The notes beneath the pieces are model-generated. The model made no database searches and was not told the origin of the DNA. It saw only the letters and a program-made list of their open reading frames with translations. A program made the translations under genes and the position numbers. Below are positions 22,024 to 31,098 of a stretch of DNA of 51,152 nt, piece after piece. Position 1 is the first letter of the stretch; the number at the start of each line of letters is the position of its first letter. Source of the stretch: Streptomyces altiplanensis (GTDB lineage Bacteria; Actinomycetota; Actinomycetes; Streptomycetales; Streptomycetaceae); the NCBI GenBank assembly GCA_003719395.1, contig RHMC01000035.1, forward strand, positions 1 to 51,152, given 5' to 3'.

Positions 22024-22800
22024 TCAGCTGGTGCGGCCCTTGGAGTCGAACTCCTTCATCCGGTCGAGGACGCCGTCCGCGGTCGGGGCGAGCATCTCGT
22101 CGACGATCCGGCCGTCCGCCAGGAAGATCACGCGGTCCGCGTACGACGCGGCCGTCGGGTCGTGCGTCACCATGACGACGGTCTGGCCCAGCTCGCGCAC
22201 GGAGTTGCGCAGGAAGCCGAGCACCTCGGCGCCCGAGCGCGAGTCCAGGTTTCCGGTCGGCTCGTCGCCGAAGACGATCTCCGGCCTGCTCGCCAGGGCG
22301 CGGGCCACGGCGACGCGCTGCTGCTGGCCGCCGGAGAGCTCGGTGGGGCGGTGGCTGAGCCGGTCGGCCAGACCGACCATGCCGATGACCGTGTCCAGCC
22401 ACTCCTGGTCGGGCTTGCGGCCCGCGATGTCCATCGGCAGCGTGATGTTCTCGGCGGCGGTGAGCGTCGGCAGCAGGTTGAACGCCTGGAAGATGAAGCC
22501 GATCTTGTCCCGGCGCAACTGCGTGAGCTGCTTGTCCTTGAGGGTGCCCAGCTCGGTCTCGCCGATCCGGACGGAGCCGGAGCTGAAGGAGTCGAGGCCG
22601 GCGACGCAGTGCATCAGCGTCGACTTGCCGGACCCGGACGGACCCATGATCGCGGTGAACTCACCCTGCCGGAAGTCCACGGTGACCCGGTCCAGGGCGA
22701 CCACCTGGGTCTCGCCCTGTCCGTAGACCTTCGAGAGCTCCGTGGCGCGTGCGGCCACCGCGGTGGTGCGGCGGGCGGCGACGGTGGGGGTGGTGGTCAC
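22024..22800 (-). CDS. ABC transporter ATP-binding protein (MacB/LolD type)
   Basis: 258 residues. Walker A GPSGSGKST, Q-loop FQAFNLLPTLTA, signature LSGGQQQRVAVARAL, Walker B IVFGDEPTG, D-loop NLDSRSG and H-loop VTHD are all present, in the LolD/MacB arrangement for FtsX-like permeases. GTG 22800 has AGGAG about ten bases upstream; longer in-frame extensions to 22962 have no family-like sequence. It precedes and overlaps no other gene, and its stop is 57 bases before the permease start, consistent with one operon. Confidence 0.92.
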   Translation of the reverse strand: MTTTPTVAARRTTAVAARATELSKVYGQGETQVVALDRVTVDFRQGEFTAIMGPSGSGKSTLMHCVAGLDSFSSGSVRIGETELGTLKDKQLTQLRRDKIGFIFQAFNLLPTLTAAENITLPMDIAGRKPDQEWLDTVIGMVGLADRLSHRPTELSGGQQQRVAVARALASRPEIVFGDEPTGNLDSRSGAEVLGFLRNSVRELGQTVVMVTHDPTAASYADRVIFLADGRIVDEMLAPTADGVLDRMKEFDSKGRTS

Positions 22801-23189
22801 GAGAGGGCACTCCTGTCGGGGACGTTTGGGGGACTCGTCCATCGTCCCGTCCGGTCGGCGCTCGCGGATCAGCCCTCGTACCCGTTCTCGCGGCCCTCTT
22901 GAGTCGCATCGCCGGGCCCGCCCGTCCTCCTTTGGTATGACGCCGTCCCCTAGACCGGGCAAGGGTGCGGGCGGGGTGCGGGCCGGGGACCGGGCAGTCG
23001 AGTTTCCGCCTTTCCCGTATGCGGTCCCCCGGGCCCGCCCACCGCGTCGGGCATGTGCCGACGGCCCGTTACGCAGACTGACGCACTCTCAGGCGCCCAT
23101 AAAATAAGACAACATCGGCCAGAAGTTCCGCTGTCCGGGGGAACCGTCCGGATAGGCTCTGACCCGCGAATTGCGGAGCCGCGCACCTT
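22801..23189. promoter_or_regulatory. Divergent region between the ABC ATPase and bldA
   Basis: This 389-base gap has no supportable gene. It must contain the leftward ABC promoter and the bldA promoter. A TAGGCT at 23153-23158, 37 bases before the tRNA, looks like the bldA -10 box; a convincing -35 was not found. The stretch 23095-23120 is unusually A+T-rich. Confidence 0.5.
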
Positions 23190-23271
23190 GCCCGGATGGT
23201 GGAATGCAGACACGGCGAGCTTAAACCTCGCTGCCCCTCGGGGCGTGCCGGTTCGAGTCCGGCTCCGGGCA
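23190..23271 (+). tRNA. bldA: tRNA-Leu, anticodon UAA (bldA)
   Basis: An 82-base type II tRNA gene. The acceptor GCCCGGA (23190-23196) pairs with TCCGGGC (23264-23270), discriminator A at 23271. The anticodon stem GCGAG/CTCGC encloses loop CTTAAAC, giving anticodon TAA. A long variable arm TGCCCCTCGGGGCG and T-arm GGTTCGAGTCC follow. CCA is not encoded. In Streptomyces the sole UUA-reading tRNA is bldA, which controls aerial growth and antibiotic production by limiting translation of rare TTA codons. Confidence 0.95.
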
Positions 23272-23373
23272 CGTCACGGTCTCAGAAAGATCCTCCCCTG
23301 GCACTAGGGTGTTCCTTTTGCTTTCCCATTACTCTTGAGTCAAGGCCACGCAGGGTGGCCATGGAGGAGTGAG

Positions 23374-24261
23374 ATGAGGAGCAGCAACCCGGTCTTCTCG
23401 CGACGGGGCTTCAGCCGCGACAACGGCACCGCGGGCTTCAACGCGGCACCGCAGGCCGGGGGCCCCGCCGTCGGTACGGCGCAGGGCAACCCGTACGCCC
23501 AGGGCGCCCCCGCGAACCCGTACGCGACGAACCCCTACGCGACGAACCCCTACGCCCAGCAGGACACGCAGTACGGCGCCCCGCAGGCTCCCGTACGCGG
23601 CAACGTCATGACGATGGACGACGTCGTCGCGCGGACGGGCATCACGCTCGGCCTCGTGATCGCCGGCGCCACCGTCGCATGGGTGATGGACCTCGGCATC
23701 GGCCTGGCCGTCGGCGCCGCTCTCGTGGCGATGGTGCTCGGGCTGGTCCAGTCCTTCAAGCGCAAGCCCGTCCCGGCGCTGATCCTGGCGTACGCGGCCT
23801 TCGAGGGCATCTTCCTCGGCGCCCTCAGCAACCTGGTGAACACGTGGGTGTCGCCGGGTGCGCCGATGCAGGCGGTGCTGGGCACGATGGCGGTCTTCGT
23901 CACCATGCTCGTCCTGTACAAGACCCGGATCATCCGGGTCACCCAGCGCTTCACGCGCTACCTGATGATCGCCGCGATCAGCTTCATGGTCCTGACCGCC
24001 GTGAACCTGCTGTTCATGGTGTTCGGCGGCGGTGACGGCCTCGGCTTCCGCAGCGGCGGCATGGGCATCCTCTTCGGTGTCGTCGGTGTGCTGCTCGGCG
24101 CCTTCTTCCTCGCCCTGGACTTCAAGCAGGTCGAGGACGGGGTCGCCTACGGCGCTCCGCGCGAGGAGTCCTGGATGGCGGCCTTCGGCCTCACCATGAC
24201 CCTGGTGTGGATCTACCTGGAGATGCTGCGGCTGGTCTCCATCCTCAGCGGCGACGACTAG
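23374..24261 (+). CDS. Bax inhibitor-1/YccA family membrane protein
   Basis: 295 residues. A cytoplasmic N-terminus (about 1-75) contains NPYAQ/NPYAT repeats rich in Pro, Tyr and Asn. A six- or seven-helix BI-1-like core (DUF4870/YccA type) follows, with FEGIFLGALSN, VLYKTRIIRVTQRF, GVLLGAFFLALDFKQVEDGVAYGAPREESW and C-terminal LTLVWIYLEMLRL, matching the family signature. Function in bacteria is uncertain; homologs in other groups affect calcium leak or protease control. Start ATG 23374 with GGAGGAG three bases upstream. A hairpin follows at 24306. Confidence 0.92.
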   Translation: MRSSNPVFSRRGFSRDNGTAGFNAAPQAGGPAVGTAQGNPYAQGAPANPYATNPYATNPYAQQDTQYGAPQAPVRGNVMTMDDVVARTGITLGLVIAGATVAWVMDLGIGLAVGAALVAMVLGLVQSFKRKPVPALILAYAAFEGIFLGALSNLVNTWVSPGAPMQAVLGTMAVFVTMLVLYKTRIIRVTQRFTRYLMIAAISFMVLTAVNLLFMVFGGGDGLGFRSGGMGILFGVVGVLLGAFFLALDFKQVEDGVAYGAPREESWMAAFGLTMTLVWIYLEMLRLVSILSGDD

Positions 24262-24305
24262 TCGCCCCCCGGCGGCCCGAGAGCTGCTGGAACCGCTGAG
24301 AACTG

Positions 24306-24345
24306 CGGCAGGGCCCGTCCGGCATTCGCCCGGCGGGCCCTGCCG
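24306..24345 (+). terminator. Hairpin terminator after the Bax-inhibitor gene
   Basis: CGGCAGGGCCCG-t-CCGG pairs with CCGG-CGGGCCCTGCCG, one bulged T and a seven-base loop, between this gene and the convergent DUF4287 gene. It can serve both. Confidence 0.78.
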
Positions 24346-24367
24346 CATGTGCGCTCCGGCCCGGCCG

Positions 24368-24598
24368 CTAGAGCAGTCGCCGGGCGGCGCGCCTCAGATC
24401 GTGCTCGTGGATGATCGCTTTGGCGTGACCGTAGGCGAGATCGTGTTCGCTCCGGAGCCAGCTCACCTTCTCCTCGAAGCGGAAGAGGGCGGGGCCGTCG
24501 TCCACGGTGCGGAGCCAGTCGGAGACTTCACGACCGGTGCAGTGGGGGATTCGGGACAGCAGGTTGCGGTGGGTCTCTTCGGAGAAGACTTGGGACAT
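24368..24598 (-). CDS. DUF4287 small protein
   Basis: 76-residue cytoplasmic protein matching DUF4287: FSEETHRNLLSRIPHCTGREVSDWL, FRFEEKVSWLRSEHDLAYGHAKAIIHEHDLRRAARRLL. The HGHA-like AYGHAKAIIHEHDL end is characteristic. Function unknown; members occur as single domains or fused to kinase-like or ankyrin-type segments. ATG at 24598. Confidence 0.82.
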   Translation of the reverse strand: MSQVFSEETHRNLLSRIPHCTGREVSDWLRTVDDGPALFRFEEKVSWLRSEHDLAYGHAKAIIHEHDLRRAARRLL

Positions 24599-24698
24599 TC
24601 GGCGCCTCCGGACGCTTCGCGCGAGTGCTCCTTCACGTCACCGTGCCTGAGTGTCCGCCCGTTGGCAACAGCCCCGGGGAGGCGCGTAGGGTCGCGGC

Positions 24699-25027
24699 GT
24701 GCTCGATACAACGCCCCTGACGGCCGCCGTGGACCGATTCGCCGACCGGCTGCGCGCCGCCCCGCAGAGCCGTCTCCAGCGCGGCGCGGCCGCCGAAGGT
24801 CTCGCTCTGGCCAGGGAATTGGCCCTGCGGGCGCAGCGGATCGAGGAACCGGGGCAGGAACCGCGGATCATGCCGGACGCGGGCGCGTTCGCGGTGGCCG
24901 ACCAACTCACGGTGGCCGGTCATGATCTGGCGTGCGCGCTGGAACGGGAAACGCCCCGTCCGCCCGGGCCGGGCTGGACGAGGCCGTGATTCTGGTGAGA
25001 GCCGCCGCGTCGCGGGCGCAGGTCTGA
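24699..25027 (+). CDS. Small hypothetical helical protein (probably frameshifted)
   Basis: GTG 24699 starts a 96-residue frame (LDTTPLTAAVDRFADRLRAAPQSRLQRGAAAEGLALARELALRAQRIEE). It is amphipathic, Arg/Ala/Leu-rich and soluble, with no recognised motif. The published-frame stop at 24987-24989 leaves an odd Pro-rich end. A missing base near 24960 would instead give AGLDEAVILVRAAASRAQV and stop at 25025-25027, which is more plausible. Function unknown. Confidence 0.5.
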
Positions 25028-25039
25028 CCGGACGGCCGG

Positions 25040-25929
25040 TCAGACGGACGCGATGACGCGGTCGGCGAGGATGTAGACGCTCTCCTCGCCGCAGGAGAAG
25101 GTCAGCGCGTACGCGCCGGAGATCCCGGAGCCGCCCAGCAGGACCGGGGACTCGCCGGCGCGCAGCGACTCGGCGAGGCGCTCGGCGGTCTCGCGGTGGC
25201 CGGGGGTCATGCAGAGCGTCGTACCGTCCGTGAAGACGTAGACGTCGAGAGTGCCGAGCGGTCCCGGGCGTACGTCGGCGAGCGCGGTACGGGCGGCCGC
25301 GAGCTCTTCCAGGCGGGCCACGGTGCGCTCGCGGTCGGCACGGCCGGCGCCTGGACCGGCACGAAGTCCGGGTGCGAGGGGTGGCGGCGGCGGGCGGCGG
25401 CCAGCTCGGGGGAGTCCTCGGGGAACGCGTCGGCCGGCTCCAGGTCGTCCAGCCCGTCGATGCCCTCGATGCCGTCGGCACAGCCGAGGGGATCGACGGT
25501 GTCGGCCCTGTCGAGGGATTCGAGCGCCTCGTACGCGTCGAACGACTCCAGGCCCGTGAAGTCCGCCTGGCGCGGGACGAAGAACGGGGGCGTCTCGTCG
25601 CCCAGGCCGGGCAGGCCGCCCAGCAGCGACGGGGCGTCGGCGGCGTCCCGGGCCTCCTGCGCGGCCCAGAAGGCACGCGCCTCGGCGAGCTCGCGCTCCC
25701 GCTCCTCCGCGAGGGCCTCGGCCACTGCCGTCCGTATCCCGTCGGCCTCCGCGGAACGGGGCTGCTGGGGGACGGCGGCCCCGGAGCGGCCGAACGCGGC
25801 GGCTGCTGTCAGCTCGGTACGCAGAGCGGCGACCTGCTTGCGCAGTCCGTGGACTGCGTGCAGGGCAGCGGCGCCCACAGCCGTGGCGACGGCCGTGGTC
25901 AGCAACAGGGCAAGAGGCATGGCGCTCAC
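25040..25929 (-). CDS. Hypothetical protein with N-terminal membrane helix (frameshifted)
   Basis: About 295 residues. One N-terminal hydrophobic segment (PLALLLTTAVATAVGAAAL) could anchor it. A coiled-coil or helical middle (RTAVAEALAEERERELAEARAF) and an acidic low-complexity stretch rich in Asp/Glu/Ala follow. The C-terminal domain (about 85 residues) has LDVYVFTDGTTLCMTPGHRETAERL and GAYALTFSCGEESVYILADRVIAS; I do not recognise its family. Frame shift near 25330 joins the two parts. GTG 25929 has GGGAG nine bases upstream and beats the nearby ATG at 25920. Function unknown. Confidence 0.62.
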
Positions 25930-26077
25930 TGACTTACTCCCGGTTTCATCGATCCCCCGACTTCCTACATCAGCTTGAGGTGAGTGCGCGCCGCCTGTCA
26001 GTGCATTACGTCACGAATTGGACAGATCTTTCTGACGGGCATCCCGCCTGCAACCGTCCTTGACCTGGGGATATGCC

Positions 26078-26112
26078 TCTCCCCCAGGAGATAGATCACA
26101 TCCTGGGGGAGA
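26078..26112 (-). terminator. 12-bp inverted repeat after thiolase
   Basis: TCTCCCCCAGGA (26078-26089) and TCCTGGGGGAGA (26101-26112) are perfect reverse complements around an 11-base loop. It lies about 40 bases beyond the thiolase stop and about 150 bases before the start of the next minus-strand gene. Terminator is likely; operator is possible. Confidence 0.6.
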
Positions 26113-26152
26113 TTGGGTTACGAACCGGGTGCGGCCAGGGCCCCGGACGGGG

Positions 26153-27373
26153 TCAGCTGAGGCGCTCGATGACCATGGCCATGCCCTGGCCACCGCCCAC
26201 GCACATCGTCTCCAGGCCGAACTGCTTGTCGTGGAACTGGAGGCTGTTGATCAGCGTGCCGGTGATGCGGGCGCCGGTCATGCCGAAGGGGTGGCCGACG
26301 GCGATGGCGCCGCCGTTGACGTTGAGCTTGTCCAGGTCCAGGCCGAGGTCCTGGTAGGACGGGATGACCTGGGCGGCGAAGGCCTCGTTGATCTCGGCGA
26401 GGTCGATGTCGCCGATGGTCAGTCCGGCGCGCTTGAGCGCCTGCCTGCTGGCCTCGACCGGGCCGTACCCCATGATCTCGGGCGAGAGGCCGGAGACGCC
26501 GGTCGAGACGATCCGGGCCAGCGGGGTCAGGCCCAGCTCGCGGGCCTTGGTGTCGCTCATGATCACGAGGGCCGCGGCGCCGTCGTTGAGCGGGCAGCAG
26601 TTGCCGGCGGTGACGCGGCCGTCGGGGCGGAAGACGGGCTTCAGGCCCTGGACGCCTTCGAGGGTGACACCGGCGCGCGGGCCGTCGTCCTGCGACACGA
26701 CGGTCCCGTCGGGGGTCGTGACCGGGGTGATCTCGCGCTCCCAGAAGCCGTTCTTGATGGCCTGCTCGGCGAGGTTCTGCGACCGTACGCCGAACTCGTC
26801 CATCTCGGCGCGGCTGACGCCCTTGAGGCGGGCGAGGTTCTCGGCGGTCTGGCCCATGGCGATGTACGCGTCCGGGACGAGGCCGTCCTCGCGCGGGTCG
26901 TGCCAGTCGGCGCCCTCGCTCTGCGCGACGGCGGCGGTACGGGCCTCCGCGTCCGCGAAGAGCGGGTTGTGGGTGTCGGGCATGCCGTCGGAGCTGCCCT
27001 TGACGGAGCGGGACACCATCTCGACGCCGGCGGAGATGAAGACGTCGCCCTCGCCCGCCTTGATGGCGTGCAGCGCCATGCGGGAGGTCTGGAGCGAGGA
27101 GGAGCAGTACCGGGTGACGGTGCAGCCCGGCAGGTGGTCCATGCCCATCTGCACGGCGACGATGCGGCCCAGGTTGTGCCCCTGCTCGCCGCCGGGGAGG
27201 CCGCAGCCGAGCATGAGGTCGTCGATGTCGCGGGGGTCGAGCTGGGGCACCTTGGCGAGGGCGGCCTGCACGATGGTGGCGGTCAGGTCGTCGGGCCGCA
27301 GGTCCTTCAGCGAGCCCTTGAAGGCGCGGCCGATGGGCGAACGGGCGGTGGAAACGATCACGGCTTCGGGCAC
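26153..27373 (-). CDS. Acetyl-CoA C-acetyltransferase (thiolase)
   Basis: 406-residue biosynthetic/degradative thiolase that cleaves or condenses acetyl-CoA units. Nucleophile Cys90 in RYCSSSLQ, His361 in GHPFGMTGAR and Cys391 in ETMCVGGGQG form the active site; NEAFAAQ is also present. GTG 27373 has ATGGAG before it (GGAG, six-base spacing). It is likely a fatty-acid or acetyl-CoA pool enzyme of the cytosol. Two palindromes upstream (27428-27439 and 27480-27495) may be operator sites for a TetR-like regulator. The reading frame is intact. Confidence 0.93.
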   Translation of the reverse strand: MPEAVIVSTARSPIGRAFKGSLKDLRPDDLTATIVQAALAKVPQLDPRDIDDLMLGCGLPGGEQGHNLGRIVAVQMGMDHLPGCTVTRYCSSSLQTSRMALHAIKAGEGDVFISAGVEMVSRSVKGSSDGMPDTHNPLFADAEARTAAVAQSEGADWHDPREDGLVPDAYIAMGQTAENLARLKGVSRAEMDEFGVRSQNLAEQAIKNGFWEREITPVTTPDGTVVSQDDGPRAGVTLEGVQGLKPVFRPDGRVTAGNCCPLNDGAAALVIMSDTKARELGLTPLARIVSTGVSGLSPEIMGYGPVEASRQALKRAGLTIGDIDLAEINEAFAAQVIPSYQDLGLDLDKLNVNGGAIAVGHPFGMTGARITGTLINSLQFHDKQFGLETMCVGGGQGMAMVIERLS

Positions 27374-27427
27374 GACGGCTCCATGAGGGCGAGAAGGGCG
27401 ATTGGGCACGGCTGAGTGGGAAGTTAC

Positions 27428-27439
27428 CCGTACGTACGG
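27428..27439. promoter_or_regulatory. Palindrome CCGTACGTACGG upstream of thiolase
   Basis: A perfect 12-base palindrome 55 bases before the thiolase start, where a repressor could compete with polymerase. No regulator identified. Confidence 0.35.
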
Positions 27440-27479
27440 CTGTGGTCACCGACCTGGTGATGTGATGCGGGCCTCTTTT

Positions 27480-27495
27480 CTAAGCGTCCGCTCAG
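27480..27495. promoter_or_regulatory. Candidate TetR-type operator CTAAGCG-TC-CGCTCAG
   Basis: Seven-base half-sites with one mismatch (CTAAGCG / CTGAGCG in reverse complement) around TC. AGCG/CGCT operators are common for TetR-family repressors of fatty-acid metabolism in actinomycetes. It lies 107 bases upstream of the thiolase start. Confidence 0.4.
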
Positions 27496-27603
27496 TCGGT
27501 GGGTTTCCTTCCCCGCCCCGCCCCTTCCCGAAACTGACGGGGGCCAGGCCCCGGCCCGTCCGGCGATCGGGGGGCCGGGCCCGGGGCGGAGCCCCCGCGC
27601 CTG

Positions 27604-28617
27604 TCACAGCGCGCGGCGGGGCTCCGGCTGGTGGGCCGGTTCCACCGGGGCGGGAAGGCGCCGGCGGCGGCGGTGCTTGAGGAGGGCCCAGGGGGCCCGG
27701 GCGGCCGTGACCTCCGTACCGGCGGCCGACGCCGCCTCCGCCGCCGCCTTGGCGACCGGCAGGATGTCCTCGTCGCGCGAGGCGTCCAGGCGGTCCGACT
27801 CCGGCCACAGCCCGAGCGCCGCGCACAGCGTGGGCAGTACGGCCATCGCCGCGGTCGCGTAGCCCTCCGCCGAGGGGTGGTAGTTGTCCGGGCCGAACAG
27901 CTCGCGGGGGTTCGCGAGGAACTCGGGGCCCAGCAGGTCGCCCAGCGACACCGTGCGGCCGCCCTGCTCCACCGTGCCGATCGTCTGCGCCGCCGCGAGC
28001 TGCCGCGACACGCGCCGGGCCAGCCACCGCAGCGGCTGGTAGACCGGCTCGATCGTGCCCAGGTCGGGGCAGGTGCCGACGACCACCTCCGCCCCCGCCG
28101 TACGCAGGCGCCGTACCGCCGAAGCCAGGTGGCGCACCGACTGCGTGGGCGGCATGCGGTGCGTGACGTCGTTCGCGCCGATCATGATCACGCAGACGTC
28201 CGGCTGCCGCTCCCGGTCCGCCAGCACCACCGTGACCTGGCGCTCCAGGTCGTCGGACTGCGCCCCGGGCTGCGCGGCGTTGTGGAGCGCGACCGGGCGT
28301 TCCGACACCGCCGCGAGACCGGACGCGAGCAGCGCCCCCGGTGTCTGCCCGGCCCGGCGCACGCCCTGGCCTGCCGCCGTCGAGTCGCCGAGCATGGCGA
28401 GCCGCAGCGGGGGATCCATGGGGTACCCGGCCAGGGGCATGCCGTAGAGCCCGTCCGCCAGGGGCGGCACCGGAGCCCGGCCGCCGCCCACCGACCGCTT
28501 GGCCAGCTGAACCTCGGCGAGGAAGATCCCCACCGCCGCCGCGCCGACCAGACCGATCCCGCCCCCGCCGTACGCCGCGCCGGCGGCGATCCGCCGTGCC
28601 ACCCTTGCCCTCGACAC
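27604..28617 (-). CDS. SGNH/GDSL-type lipase or esterase
   Basis: 337 residues. A basic N-terminus and a glycine/alanine-rich hydrophobic segment (about 10-35) suggest a membrane anchor or export signal. The SGNH hydrolase motifs are block I MLGDSTAAGQGV (Ser79), block III IGANDVTH, and block V DNYHPSAEGY with the catalytic Asp/His. The family hydrolyses esters, often acyl or acetyl groups on lipids or glycans. GTG 28617 is chosen, 11 bases after GAGGAGG; the upstream extension to 28740 is unsupported. It is divergent from the cystathionine beta-synthase gene. Confidence 0.85.
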   Translation of the reverse strand: MSRARVARRIAAGAAYGGGGIGLVGAAAVGIFLAEVQLAKRSVGGGRAPVPPLADGLYGMPLAGYPMDPPLRLAMLGDSTAAGQGVRRAGQTPGALLASGLAAVSERPVALHNAAQPGAQSDDLERQVTVVLADRERQPDVCVIMIGANDVTHRMPPTQSVRHLASAVRRLRTAGAEVVVGTCPDLGTIEPVYQPLRWLARRVSRQLAAAQTIGTVEQGGRTVSLGDLLGPEFLANPRELFGPDNYHPSAEGYATAAMAVLPTLCAALGLWPESDRLDASRDEDILPVAKAAAEAASAAGTEVTAARAPWALLKHRRRRRLPAPVEPAHQPEPRRAL

Positions 28618-28759
28618 AGTCGCAGCCACCTCCTCGAAGCCTCCCGCACACTTGCTTACTGCCCGGTAGTGGGCGCTTTTCAATCGCGCTCGGAGGTGAA
28701 CGCGCCGTCGTCGGCCCTTTACGCTGGGCTGCACCATCACGGAGACCCCGGAGAAAATC

Positions 28760-30149
28760 GTGCAATTTCACGACTCGATGATCACCCTCGTCGGCAACAC
28801 CCCGCTCGTGAAGCTGGGCAGCGTGACGGCCGGCATTCAGGCGACGGTCCTGGCCAAGGTCGAGTACTTCAACCCCGGCGGGTCCGTGAAAGACCGGATC
28901 GCCCTGCGCATGATCGAGGCGGCCGAGGAGAGCGGCGCCCTCAAGCCCGGCGGCACGATCGTCGAGCCGACGTCCGGCAACACCGGTGTCGGCCTCGCCA
29001 TCGTGGCCCAGCAGAAGGGCTACAAGTGCATCTTCGTCTGCCCGGACAAGGTGTCCACGGACAAGATCAACGTGCTGCGCGCGTACGGCGCCGAGGTCGT
29101 CGTGTGCCCCACGGCCGTCGACCCCGAGCACCCCGACTCGTACTACAACGTCTCCGACCGGCTGGTCGCCGAGACGCCGGGCGCCTGGAAGCCCGACCAG
29201 TACAGCAACCCGAACAACCCGCGCTCGCACTACGAGACCACCGGTCCCGAACTGTGGACGCAGACGGACGGGAAGATCACCCACTTCGTCACGGGCGTCG
29301 GCACCGGCGGCACGATCACCGGGACCGGCCGCTACCTGAAGGAGGTCAGCGGCGGCAAGGTCAAGGTCGTCGGCGCGGACCCGGAGGGCTCGGTGTACTC
29401 CGGCGGCTCGGGGCGGCCGTACCTCGTCGAGGGCGTCGGTGAGGACTTCTGGCCGTCGGCGTACGACCGGACCGTCACGGACGAGATCGTCGCGGTGTCC
29501 GACAAGGACTCGTTCCAGATGACACGGCGCCTCGCCAAGGAGGAGGGCCTGCTGGTCGGCGGCTCCTGCGGCATGGCGGTGGTCGGCGCGCTGTCCCGAG
29601 CGGCTCGGCCCCGACGACGTCGTGGTCGTCCTGCTGCCGGACAGCGGCCGCGGCTACCTCAGCAAGATCTTCAACGACGAGTGGATGGCGGACTACGGCT
29701 TCCTGGAGGAGTCGGGCCCGTCCGCGAGCGTCGGCGACGTCCTGCGGCACAAGGAGGGCGCGATCCCGAAGCTGGTGCACATGCACCCGGAGGAGACCGT
29801 CGGCGAGGCGATCGAGGTGCTCCGCGAGTACGGCGTCTCGCAGATGCCGATCGTGAAGCCGGGCGCGGGCCACCCGGACGTCATGGCCGCCGAGGTCGTC
29901 GGCTCGGTCGTCGAACGCGAGCTGCTGAACGCCCTGTTCGCGCAGCGCGCGTCGCTGAACGACCCGCTGGACAAGCACATGAGCCCGCCGCTGCCGCAGG
30001 TCGGCTCGGGCGAGCCGGTGGAGGACCTGATGGCGGTGCTGGGCGGCAAGGGGCAGCACGACGCGGCCATCGTGCTGGTCGAGGGGAAGCCGACGGGCGT
30101 GGTGAGCCGGCAGGACCTGCTGGCCTTCCTGGCGAAGCCGCAGGCGTAA
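28760..30149 (+). CDS. Cystathionine beta-synthase (frameshifted)
   Basis: PLP enzyme, about 463 residues, condensing serine and homocysteine to cystathionine in reverse transsulfuration; an O-acetylserine-using cysteine synthase is the alternative. N-terminal fold type II: LVGNTPLVKLGS, PLP Lys44 in NPGGSVKDR, substrate loop EPTSGNTGVGLA and TGVGTGGTITGTG. After the frame shift near 29597 the rest reads VVLLPDSGRGYLSKIFNDEWM, followed by a C-terminal pair of CBS domains (VGDVLRHKEGAIPKLVHMHPEETVGEAIEVLREYGVSQMPIV...TGVVSRQDLL). The CBS pair distinguishes it from plain cysteine synthases. GTG 28760 with GGAG seven bases upstream. Confidence 0.88.
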
Positions 30150-30198
30150 GCCGTAGTCGTGGGCGCAGCCGGGAGCGCGTTCGCGGGCGCCTGCGCGG

Positions 30199-30230
30199 CC
30201 GCGGCTTTCCGGAGGGACGGAAGGCCGCGG
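30199..30230 (+). terminator. Hairpin terminator after cystathionine beta-synthase
   Basis: CCGCGGCTTTCCG (30199-30211) pairs with CGGAAGGCCGCGG (30218-30230) with one wobble pair and a six-base loop, 50 bases after the stop. Confidence 0.75.
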
Positions 30231-30449
30231 TTCGCGAAAGTGGTACGAGCGCGACATGTTCGCGCAGCACCGGCTTAACACGCCTCCGGCACAGTGGTTG
30301 TTGTCGGCGTCAAGGACAACCGGAGCGGCTCCCGGACCTCCACGGACGCCTGGACGCGAGGCCGGCCCTGAACCCGGTCCGTGTCCCTCGCGGGGGCCGC
30401 CGTCGTCCCGCCCTCCGGGCAACCGGGGGTGCGGCGGTCCCCGCGACAC
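30231..30449. other. Intergenic stretch with no gene seen
   Basis: Between the terminator and the convergent small membrane protein gene. Short frames occur on both strands but none has a good ribosome-binding site or family-like sequence. I see no further structure. Confidence 0.5.
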
Positions 30450-30866
30450 TCACTCCTCCCAGTCGGACCTCTCGCGGTTCCCGCGCAGCCGGGGCAGGCC
30501 GCGCGCCGCGTGGACCGCGTTGACGCCGACGATGCCCAGCCAGGCCACCACCAGGCCCTTGAAGTCCGCGTTCGTGACGGCGATCGCCGACAGCGGGACG
30601 GCGAGGACCAGCGAGACCGCGCCGAAACCGAACCGCTCGCCGAAGCCCGGCCCGCTGCGCGGCGGCTCGGCGGCGCCCCGGGCGGTGGCCATCCGCTGCT
30701 CGGCGAGCTGACGCCGGACGCGGCGGTCGACCGTACTGTCGAGGCGCTGCTCGACCTTCTCCAGGAACGACTCGACGAGCGCGGACTCGTAGTCCTCACC
30801 CAGCTCCCTGCGGGCACGCAAGGTGGCGTCGAGTTCCTTCTTCAGCTCAGGGTCGCGGGCTTCCAT
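30450..30866 (-). CDS. Small integral membrane protein (2 TM, hypothetical)
   Basis: 138 residues. A charged N-terminal helical region (MEARDPELKKELDATLRARRELGEDYESALVESFLEKVEQRLD) precedes two hydrophobic segments, FGAVSLVLAVPLSAIAVTN and FKGLVVAWLGIVGVNAVHAA. The pattern EDYESALVESFLEKVE with two helices occurs in many actinobacterial proteins of unknown function. ATG at 30866. Convergent with the cystathionine beta-synthase gene. Confidence 0.75.
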   Translation of the reverse strand: MEARDPELKKELDATLRARRELGEDYESALVESFLEKVEQRLDSTVDRRVRRQLAEQRMATARGAAEPPRSGPGFGERFGFGAVSLVLAVPLSAIAVTNADFKGLVVAWLGIVGVNAVHAARGLPRLRGNRERSDWEE

Positions 30867-31098
30867 GGGGGCAACGCTACGGAGCGGGGCGTCCCGGCGC
30901 AGTGGGGCTAACCCCCCTTCTCCTCCATTTCCCCGGTTCCCCGCTCCTGCGCCGCCGATGCCGCGCAGGTGAGTGATCCGGCACCCTCACATCCGATGAG
31001 TCGGCGGATTCTGGTCAAGAATTACTGAACTATTGCCTCAACTGACCCCACACTTCTAAGTTCGGCTCGCCAGTCGTCCGAGCTCTAGGAGTGGATCC

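Noticed and set aside
26060..27415. Large plus-strand frame antiparallel to thiolase
   Set aside because: The minus strand codes an intact thiolase with all active-site residues; the plus frame is a high-GC mirror.
27500..27603. GC-rich repeats near the SGNH gene end as a CRISPR or IS remnant
   Set aside because: The segment resembles common Streptomyces intergenic G/C hairpins; no direct repeats with spacers and no transposase sequence.
30231..30449. Small ORFs after the cystathionine beta-synthase terminator
   Set aside because: No good ribosome-binding site, no conserved-looking sequence.
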